Below, piece after piece: positions 57,441 through 64,000 of a stretch of 64,000 bases of DNA (position 1 is its first letter; each line of letters starts with the position of its first letter). The notes beneath the pieces were generated by a model that saw only the letters and a program-made list of their open reading frames with translations, was not told the origin of the DNA and did no database searches. Source of the stretch: G965205525 sp965205525 (GTDB lineage: Bacteria; Pseudomonadota; Gammaproteobacteria; JABABF01); assembly GCA_965205525.1 (NCBI GenBank), contig OZ242171.1, forward strand, positions 1,612,001-1,676,000, read 5' to 3'. A program made the position numbers and the translations under genes.

Positions 57441-59603
57441 TCAAAATTCCTCCCGCCGAAAAGGCGGCAACGCCGAAAGCATCAGTCGACCGTAGCGCTC
57501 GCTCAGTACGCGAGAATCCAGCAGCACGATGCGGCCGGTATCTTTTTCGGAGCGCAGCAGCCGACCGCAGGCCTGCACCAGCCGGAGGGCAGTATCCGGA
57601 ACGGAAATGTCAAAGAAGGAGTTGCCCCCTTGGGACTTAATCCATTCATCCAGGGTCCTGCTGACCGGGTCGGGAGCGGCAAAGGGCAGCCTGGCAATCA
57701 CCACTAGTGAGCACAGCGCCCCCGGGAGGTCTACTCCTTCAGCAAAGCTGGCCAAGCCAAAGATTACGCTGCCCTGTCTCTTCCGTACGTGCTCTTCGTG
57801 CCGACGCAGAAGATCCTGCCGCTGCCAGTCGTCCTGTACCAAGATCCTGTTCTGCAGCGCAGCCGGAAGAGAACTGTGCACATCCTGCATCTGCCAGCGG
57901 GAGGCAAAGAGCACCAACGCTCCAGTGCCGCTTTTCAGCTGTGCGGGAAGATGCTCCGACAGGTACTCGGTTACCGCCTCAGTGTGGGCAGCTGCATTGC
58001 GGGGGTCAAAACCTTGCCTGGGCACGCCTAAGACGGCGGCTCGGGGATAGTCAAAGGCATGTTCTATAACGGCAGTGCGAGCATGCTCGGGCAGGCCGGT
58101 GTGCTGCATCAGGCGACTGAAATTACCCGCTACAGAGAGAGTGGCGGAGGTCAGCACGGCACCCGCGCAGCGATTCCACAGAGCTTCTTCCAGGATTTCT
58201 GCTCCCTGCACCGGACTTGTCGCAATGGACAGATCGGCGTCTTCCCCAGTCTTTTTCACAGTCACCCACCGGGCTGTAGGTGCCTCATCCACCGGGCTTT
58301 GTTTGGCGTAATCCAGCCATAGGTGCTGCCAGCCCTCTGCCTGCGCCGCAAAATCCCCCAGCACCGGCAGCCAGTGCTCCGCCAGCGTTTGCTTTTTTGG
58401 CATTTCCTCATTCTGCTGCTTGGTGGCATCTTCGGCAGTTTCCTGCAGGATCTTGGCCAAGGGCTCACGCATCTGCGTGATTACGCCAGCCAGTTCCTCA
58501 AAACCATCAGCGGCCAGCTCTGCCATCTCGCGTAAGAAATGCACCTCATCGGAGCGGAAGACATAATCGTAATAAGGCTTATTGTCGGACTGTGCTGTTC
58601 TATTACTTTCAGCAATGTCTACCAACTCCTTGAAAAGATTTTCATTGTGCTCACGCAGGCCCGAAAACAGCTCCGCAGCGGGTGCTGAAGCAGCGCGGCT
58701 TGATCCCATGTCAGCGAGATGCTTTGCCAGCTGTTGCAATTTTTTTTCACAGTGCTCCAGCCAAGTGCGCCCAGAACCGGCCTCTTGCTTCCGGGCAAAA
58801 CGATATATCGCCTTGTCTCCTAAGTGATGCGCTTCGTCAAAGATATAGATCGTCTCCTCCGGCTTCGGCAGCACCGCTCCGTCCGCCAGCAGAAGATCAG
58901 ACAGCACCAAGTCATGGTTGGCAACGATGCAGATGACATCCTCTGCATAAAGGCGGTGACGCGCTTCATAAAAACAGCAGTTGCGATGGTGAACACAGCT
59001 GCGCCCAGAACATTGCCTGGCGCTGGCGGTGACACGCCGCCATGTGCTTTTCCCCACGGCTGCGCCCCAGGCATCCTTATCCCCATTCCAAACGCCGTGC
59101 TGCACATCCGCGGCCATCTGCCGATAGGTCTCTCTTTCAGCGGATGTCACCTTGTCGGAAGCGGTTTCATCTGGGTATAGGCCTTCCTGCTGGGGTCCTC
59201 GCGAGTCATCCAGAGTCTGCGCTAGCCGCAGACGGCAGAGATAGCGCTCCCGGCCCTTGGCCAGGGCAAAATTAAATTTATGTGTGCTGGCCTTTTGCAG
59301 CTGGGGAATATCCTCGTGCACCAGCTGTTCCTGCAGGGCGACGGTGGAGGTGGATATCAGCAACTTCCGGCCCAGTGCCCGGGCGCCGGGAATAGCCGCG
59401 CTCAGGTAAGCGATGGTCTTGCCGGTGCCCGGCGGCGCTTCCACGGCGAGCAGAGGACGCTCGGTGCCCTCCCTTCCGGCGGCAGCGCAAGTGGCACTCA
59501 CCTCCTCCATCATGCGCTGCTGGCCCGCGCGCGCGCTGTGGCCGCAATGCTTCAGCCAGCTACGGTACAAATTATCTACATTCTGTGTCGGCTCATCCTT
59601 CAT
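57441..59603 (-). CDS. dinG: DinG-family ATP-dependent DNA helicase
   Basis: 720 residues from the ATG at 59603. Superfamily 2 helicase of the XPD type: Walker A VEAPPGTGKT near 54-63, STSTVALQEQLV, the Walker B DEAH in IFDEAHHL near 258, and a C-terminal LVQACGRLLRSEKDTGRIV. Cysteines that could bind a 4Fe-4S cluster are in RYLCRLRL and QCSGRSCVHHRNCCF. DinG unwinds 5'-3' and is SOS-linked in E. coli. It converges with vsr after a 90-base gap and diverges from the DUF349 gene. Confidence 0.93.
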   Translation of the reverse strand: MKDEPTQNVDNLYRSWLKHCGHSARAGQQRMMEEVSATCAAAGREGTERPLLAVEAPPGTGKTIAYLSAAIPGARALGRKLLISTSTVALQEQLVHEDIPQLQKASTHKFNFALAKGRERYLCRLRLAQTLDDSRGPQQEGLYPDETASDKVTSAERETYRQMAADVQHGVWNGDKDAWGAAVGKSTWRRVTASARQCSGRSCVHHRNCCFYEARHRLYAEDVICIVANHDLVLSDLLLADGAVLPKPEETIYIFDEAHHLGDKAIYRFARKQEAGSGRTWLEHCEKKLQQLAKHLADMGSSRAASAPAAELFSGLREHNENLFKELVDIAESNRTAQSDNKPYYDYVFRSDEVHFLREMAELAADGFEELAGVITQMREPLAKILQETAEDATKQQNEEMPKKQTLAEHWLPVLGDFAAQAEGWQHLWLDYAKQSPVDEAPTARWVTVKKTGEDADLSIATSPVQGAEILEEALWNRCAGAVLTSATLSVAGNFSRLMQHTGLPEHARTAVIEHAFDYPRAAVLGVPRQGFDPRNAAAHTEAVTEYLSEHLPAQLKSGTGALVLFASRWQMQDVHSSLPAALQNRILVQDDWQRQDLLRRHEEHVRKRQGSVIFGLASFAEGVDLPGALCSLVVIARLPFAAPDPVSRTLDEWIKSQGGNSFFDISVPDTALRLVQACGRLLRSEKDTGRIVLLDSRVLSERYGRLMLSALPPFRREEF

Positions 59604-59706
59604 AGCGGGTATTCCTGCCAAGAGTCTATGTGGTAAATGTTAGAATGCTCCTATCAGTCTCGTCGCCGAGACACGCTCTGCATCCTTGCTGTCATTCTAC
59701 CCTACA

Positions 59707-62586
59707 GTGCTTCTCAAACGAGGTCATCCAGACTGGGAAGATCCCTCCCCTAAGAAGCGCCAAGCCGCTGTCTTGAAAATACAGTCCGCCGAGGAGGAGG
59801 GGCGGACACTCCTGATGCGCCTAGCCGCCGAGGACGAGGATGCGGGAGTGCGCAGTGCTGCTCTCAGCAAGCTGGAGGAGATTGAATTCCTGCACCAGAG
59901 GCACCGGGAAGACCCTGCTCCAGAACCTAGACGCAGTGCCCGGATACAGCTGGGCAAGCTGCTGGCAGCGAGCCCTGCACCCGCCGGGGTCAGTCCGGGT
60001 ATTGTCGTCCTCTATCACCCCTCCCCTTTGCTGCGCCGCAATACCCTGCAAGAAATTCAGGAGCCTGCCCTATTGGCGGAAGTGGTGGCATACGCAGAAG
60101 AGGAAGACCTGCGCCGGGCAGCAGCGGAGCGCATTACGGACAACCTTCTGCTCAAAACCACCCTGCGACAGGTGCAGGGCCGAAACAAGGGGGCCGCCCG
60201 CATACTGCGAGAGCGCATCAAAGCACTGCAGCAACAGCAGAAGGAGCAGGAAGAACAAGTGCAAAAGATGGAAAACCTATGCGCCGAGCTGGAAGCCTTG
60301 GCCGTCGCCCCTTGGGAACGAAACTACGCCCATCGCCTGCAGCACCTTCTGGGGCAGTGGCAGCGAATGGCCATCCCGCCGCCGCCGGAAGGCAAAGTGC
60401 GCTGGAATGCAGCCGAAAAGCGCTGTCGGGCGGTGCTGGATTCTCATCGGCAGCAGGAGGAATTCCCAGCGCAGTCCTGCGCAGCCTTGGAAGACGCAAT
60501 TGCACAACTCGGCAATCCGGAGCAAAACACACAGGAAACTATCCACACGCTGCTGGAACAGGAAGCCCGGGACTGGAGAGCGATTCCGGAGTACATGCCC
60601 CCTTCCGAAGAAATCAAAATGCGCTGGGAGCGAGCGCGAAACACCCTGCAGGATTGCGCTAAGACTCTCGCAGCGCTGGAGAATAATACAAGCCCGCTAA
60701 AGACCGCACTGCGGGCCGCCGAAGATGCAGCGACACCTCCAGCGCAGCTGCAGGCCCTGAAACAGCTGAACACGATGCTGAAAAAACTTCCCTGGCCGGA
60801 AGACGCACCCATGCCTGCAATCTTGGCGACGGCCCGAAAGGCGCAGAGGCAGCTGGCGGAGCAATGCACACATACCAGGGAACAAGAAGAAGATGCCCGG
60901 CAGCAGATGGAAAGGCTATTTGCCCGTCTGCACCAAGCTCTGCGGGATAATCGTTTTGGACCAGCACGGGGCGCATACCGGCAGCTGCAAGAAAAAATTG
61001 GCGCCATGCCGGAAAAGGTCCGCGCCCGCCCGCAGCAACGTCTGGAGAATTTGGAAAAACAGCTGAAAAACCTGGCGGACTGGAAGAGCTTTGCAACAGA
61101 GCCACAACTGGATGAACTGTGCCGACAGATGGATTCCCTAGGCGGTGAAAAAATGCACCCCAAGGAGAAAGCCCGGCGCATTAAGGATCTACAGGATAAA
61201 TGGCGCGCGCTCGGTTCTTCTCCTGCTGCCGACGAGCTATGGCCCCGCTTCCGGAAGGCCAGCGACAGAGCTTTTGAGCCCTGTGCAGAATTCTTTGCCA
61301 AGGAAAAGATGCGCCGGGAGCAAAACCTGGTCCGGCGACGGGAAGTACTGCAACAGCTGGAAGAATGCCTTGCCGGGGCGGACCGGGAAAAGCCAGACTG
61401 GCAGAAAATCCTGCCCATGCTAGAGACGGCAGGGCGAACATGGGAGCGCTGCCGGGCGGTTCCCGCCGAAGAACGCGAAGCCTTGGAAAAAAATTACCGA
61501 GATGTCCGCACATCCCTGCACACATTGCTAGCACCGGTGCTGGAAGCACATGAGACCCGCAAGCGCACACTAATCAAGCAGGCAGAAGCCCTGTCTGCCC
61601 ATAAGCAGGCGGAGCGAGCGACAGCAGAGGGGCGACGGCTGCGAGATGCCTGGAAGCAGCTGGGGCAGAGCGACAGCGACAAGGAGCTGCTGAAGGAGTT
61701 TGATGCCGCGCTTGATCCAGTGTTCAACCGGCTTCGGGAGGAGCGGGAGGAAAAACAGCAGGTCCGCAGGTCGGAGCGAGACGCGCTGCAAAAAATGATT
61801 GCCCGCATCGCCGAACTGACCCAATTAGACGACGAAGGTTTAACCCACAGCAGCCAGGAATGTCAATCTCTCACCGAGCAGTTGGAAACTAGCTTAAGCG
61901 CGCTATCCGAGCGGGAGCGGATACCCCTAGAGCGAGAATTCCAGAAAACCATAGACAGGTGGCAGAGGCGTTTTGATACTTTGGGAGAGCGGCAGAAGGG
62001 AAAGGAGACCGATGAATTAATGCGTTTGGCAGCCCTGTGCCAGCAGTTGGAGAAAGCACAGGAAAACCAAGGCAATATCGCAAAAGAGCTGGAAACTGCC
62101 TGGGGCGAAGGCCCCCCTCTTCGGGACAGCTTGGCACGGCGTATGGAGCAGCGGCGACAGTCTGCCCTCGCCCGGGGCAAAGACATGGAGAGCGGACGTG
62201 ACCTCGCCCCCCAGCGCCGTCTGCTCTGTATCCAGCTAGAGATTCTGGCAGGGCTGGCTTCCCCCGCAGAGGATGGCAAGACTAGGATGCAATATCAAAT
62301 GGAGCGGCTGCGGCAGGGCCTTGGTCAGGATCAACTCAGCCGGGAAGAAAAGCTGGAGCAGCTGCAAGCGCTCAGCCGAGATTGGCTGTGCGGACCAGTG
62401 GCCGACTGCAAGACAGAGCAGGCACTGGCAGGGCGCTTTGAAACGGCTTATGCCGAGGCCCGCAAGCAGATTGAAGAGCCACCCCGGGCGCAGGCCAAGC
62501 AACAAAAAGACAGGAAGCCCAGACCGAGAAATAATGCAAAACGGCGTCCGGACAGCAGAAAAAGAAAGCAGCAGGAAAAGCGCTAA
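59707..62586 (+). CDS. Large DUF349-repeat coiled-coil protein
   Basis: About 959 residues from the GTG at 59707; the frame is also open from a TTG at 59686. After a short basic N-terminus it carries several DUF349-type modules (for example WRALGSSPAADELWPRFRKA, then AFEPCAEFF). Long stretches of Gln, Glu, Arg and Lys suggest coiled coils, for example 200-240 and 390-440. The C-terminus is extremely basic (RKPRPRNNAKRRP-type). No signal or membrane segment. DUF349 proteins are of unknown function. It is the longest gene of unknown role in the window. No strong ribosome site is seen. Confidence 0.85.
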   Translation: MLLKRGHPDWEDPSPKKRQAAVLKIQSAEEEGRTLLMRLAAEDEDAGVRSAALSKLEEIEFLHQRHREDPAPEPRRSARIQLGKLLAASPAPAGVSPGIVVLYHPSPLLRRNTLQEIQEPALLAEVVAYAEEEDLRRAAAERITDNLLLKTTLRQVQGRNKGAARILRERIKALQQQQKEQEEQVQKMENLCAELEALAVAPWERNYAHRLQHLLGQWQRMAIPPPPEGKVRWNAAEKRCRAVLDSHRQQEEFPAQSCAALEDAIAQLGNPEQNTQETIHTLLEQEARDWRAIPEYMPPSEEIKMRWERARNTLQDCAKTLAALENNTSPLKTALRAAEDAATPPAQLQALKQLNTMLKKLPWPEDAPMPAILATARKAQRQLAEQCTHTREQEEDARQQMERLFARLHQALRDNRFGPARGAYRQLQEKIGAMPEKVRARPQQRLENLEKQLKNLADWKSFATEPQLDELCRQMDSLGGEKMHPKEKARRIKDLQDKWRALGSSPAADELWPRFRKASDRAFEPCAEFFAKEKMRREQNLVRRREVLQQLEECLAGADREKPDWQKILPMLETAGRTWERCRAVPAEEREALEKNYRDVRTSLHTLLAPVLEAHETRKRTLIKQAEALSAHKQAERATAEGRRLRDAWKQLGQSDSDKELLKEFDAALDPVFNRLREEREEKQQVRRSERDALQKMIARIAELTQLDDEGLTHSSQECQSLTEQLETSLSALSERERIPLEREFQKTIDRWQRRFDTLGERQKGKETDELMRLAALCQQLEKAQENQGNIAKELETAWGEGPPLRDSLARRMEQRRQSALARGKDMESGRDLAPQRRLLCIQLEILAGLASPAEDGKTRMQYQMERLRQGLGQDQLSREEKLEQLQALSRDWLCGPVADCKTEQALAGRFETAYAEARKQIEEPPRAQAKQQKDRKPRPRNNAKRRPDSRKRKQQEKR

Positions 62587-62629
62587 CTTTCAATGCAATG
62601 CCTCATGGTCACAACTAAGCTCGCACAGT

Positions 62630-63421
62630 TCAGGCTGGCACCTGCCCCATCGCAGCGATATGCTGGGGGGACATCAGGATGAAGTCCTTCTCTCGGGATT
62701 GAGCAATTGCCCGCCGGGCCAAATCGCCGTCTATCAAGTTCTGTTTCTCCAGTTCGGGGATTGCCCATTCAAAGCCGAGGATGAGAAATTCCAAGCTGGG
62801 CTGTCCTCCCCTCATACACCAGAAATGGCCATCGCAGTGAATATTCTCCAAGCTTGCCTGTCGCATGGCAGGGAGGATGCCAGAGCTGAAATTCCGCTGA
62901 TGATCCTGAATGCCGCTTTCCACCAGCGCGCGCATCGCCCGCATGAACTCACCGAAAGGCTCCGGCATAGGCTGCTGGTCAAATAGAACCCAGTTGCTTC
63001 CCTCAATCATGACCCAGCCCCCTGGCCGGGTGGCCGCCGCCATTGCTGCCAAGCCCTTTTTCGGCTCGGGCAGGTGCTCAAGCACGGCGCGCCCATGAGC
63101 TAGGTCAAAATATTTTTGCGGGAGCGTATCGCCGATGATATCGTGCTGCTTTACTTGCAGATGAGAAGGCGGGGCTGACAAGAAGACATCCTTCAGGCGC
63201 AGGTCAATATCGGTGGCAAGAACTTCCCCTTGGGGGCCGACGCGCTCCGCCAAGTGAGCGGCGATGGAACCGCCGCCCATCCCCACCTCCAGGCATTTCC
63301 AGCCGGCACCGACACCCGCCCGGTCAAACAGCCGAATGCTCCCCGGATCTGCAACCGTCGCCAAGTGCCTGTGACGGAGCTGCTCTGCTTCTATGGCATC
63401 ATTCGGAACGGTATAGGTCAT
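62630..63421 (-). CDS. Class I SAM-dependent methyltransferase
   Basis: 263 residues. SAM motif I CLEVGMGGGSIAAHLAERVG at about 43-62, DIDLRLKDVFL as motif II, FDLAHGRAVLEHLPEP as motif III-IV, and TRPGGWVMIEGSNW. The rest, with an LGFEWAIPEL block, is unassigned. It converges with the DUF349 gene and starts just 3 bases after the Rieske oxygenase stop, so it is likely co-transcribed with that gene. A small-molecule substrate is likely but unidentified. Confidence 0.9.
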   Translation of the reverse strand: MTYTVPNDAIEAEQLRHRHLATVADPGSIRLFDRAGVGAGWKCLEVGMGGGSIAAHLAERVGPQGEVLATDIDLRLKDVFLSAPPSHLQVKQHDIIGDTLPQKYFDLAHGRAVLEHLPEPKKGLAAMAAATRPGGWVMIEGSNWVLFDQQPMPEPFGEFMRAMRALVESGIQDHQRNFSSGILPAMRQASLENIHCDGHFWCMRGGQPSLEFLILGFEWAIPELEKQNLIDGDLARRAIAQSREKDFILMSPQHIAAMGQVPA

Positions 63422-63424
63422 CGT

Positions 63425-64000
63425 TCAGGCCACATAAAACTGGGAGGCCCAGCGGCGAAATTTGGCGATCGGGCCGTCATCCTTCACCAAAGGCGGCTTG
63501 TCTATGTAACGCTTGTTCTCAAAAATCTGGATGTCCTGCTCCATCTGCATGGTCAGGTCGGCTATGAAACCCTCCCCCACCGAGGCTTTTGTATCCCTGT
63601 GTACCGAGTAGGCCTTGTGGTTGCGAATGCGCTCCAAGTCAATCGGAGTACACCAGTCAATCATCAAAAGACGGGCAAAATCGCCGATCTGAAAGCGGGC
63701 GATGGAAAAGCCCGGTCCGTGGGTTTCCGTCTGAATGATACCCTTCACATCTCCCTTCGGCGTGTAATAGGTCACCCCCAGCTGCACCCGGTTGACGGGA
63801 CCCTCGGTGCTGTAGTCAAGCACTTCCGGCAGCACCGGCGTATTGTGCACATAACGCAGGTGCACATAGTCGGCCCCATTTTCAGCGGTATCCTGCCAAG
63901 TAGTGCGGATTTCCCAGTCGCGCTTTATATAAGGCTGGTAGCCTTTATCCGTATGCTCCTCTAGTGTCGGGATCTCCCAGGAAGGCTCGGCATCCTCGGG
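63425..64000 (-). CDS. Rieske non-haem iron oxygenase, C-terminal part (cut by window end)
   Basis: The frame is open to the window edge, so the start and the Rieske [2Fe-2S] domain lie outside. The visible 191 residues begin near EDAEPSWEIPT and include AENGADYVHLRYVHNTP, which fits the mononuclear-iron motif D-x-x-H-x-x-x-x-H of KshA-type oxygenases. The tail ends RRWASQFYVA. Such enzymes hydroxylate steroids, terpenoids or aromatics. Family call is fairly secure, substrate not. Confidence 0.75.
   Translation of the reverse strand, partial: PEDAEPSWEIPTLEEHTDKGYQPYIKRDWEIRTTWQDTAENGADYVHLRYVHNTPVLPEVLDYSTEGPVNRVQLGVTYYTPKGDVKGIIQTETHGPGFSIARFQIGDFARLLMIDWCTPIDLERIRNHKAYSVHRDTKASVGEGFIADLTMQMEQDIQIFENKRYIDKPPLVKDDGPIAKFRRWASQFYVA

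Overview
The window looks like a chromosomal segment of a GC-rich gammaproteobacterium, probably a marine or host-associated heterotroph. The evidence is gene order typical of the class (dnaE-accA-tilS-pyrG-kdsA-eno-ftsB-ispD-ispF-pcm, rplM-rpsI-petABC-sspA, rsmI/lpoA-yraN), a type A RNase P RNA, and a class Ia nrdAB pair with a DnaA/NrdR-type control region. No genus can be named from sequence alone.

Layout. 1-3.4 kb: a duplicated accessory module of VOC-fold proteins and two paralogous 157-residue proteins, with a CpcT/CpeT-like lipoprotein inside it. 3.5-12.7 kb: the minus-strand housekeeping run pyrG-kdsA-eno, then a four-gene acyl-CoA block (VOC protein, thioesterase, MaoC hydratase, thiolase), then ftsB-ispD-ispF-pcm. 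12.8-17.9 kb: an AT-rich island inserted between tilS and pyrG. Inside it, IS1595-type terminal repeats bound a decayed transposase, an adenine methyltransferase-HNH gene split by a G12 tract, a 50-codon ORF and a TIR-like gene. A KAP-type P-loop NTPase gene and a palindromic repeat follow. 17.9-24.4 kb: tilS, accA, dnaE and rnpB. 24.4-31.2 kb: a membrane-anchored M14 carboxypeptidase, a DASS transporter, a lipoprotein hydrolase and a TonB-dependent receptor. 31.4-39.5 kb: rsmI, lpoA, yraN, sspA, the cytochrome bc1 operon, ribosomal proteins S9 and L13, and nfi. 39.5-44.3 kb: the nrd control region and nrdAB. 44.5-47.1 kb: a small unknown gene, pyrF, a SnoaL-like gene, a solitary MT-A70 methyltransferase and maf. 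47.1-56.4 kb: catabolic or secondary-metabolism genes (class II aldolase, TauD-type dioxygenase, AttH/CrtC-like protein, Tat-exported flavoprotein, VanY-type peptidase, sulfotransferase, O-methyltransferase, SDR) with thpR. 56.4-62.6 kb: a DUF6231-like gene, an orphan vsr, dinG and a very long DUF349 coiled-coil protein. 62.6-64 kb: a methyltransferase and the C-terminal part of a Rieske oxygenase, cut by the window end.

The strongest signal is the 12.9-17.9 kb island. It combines an IS1595-type element carrying cargo, a methyltransferase-HNH fusion whose frame is broken by a homopolymeric G tract (12 G reads OFF, 11 G would read ON), a TIR-like protein with its own good sigma70-type promoter next to a terminal repeat, and a KAP NTPase with another. 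I read it as a candidate phase-variable defence cassette carried by an insertion sequence. The pieces are seen directly; the joint function is inference.
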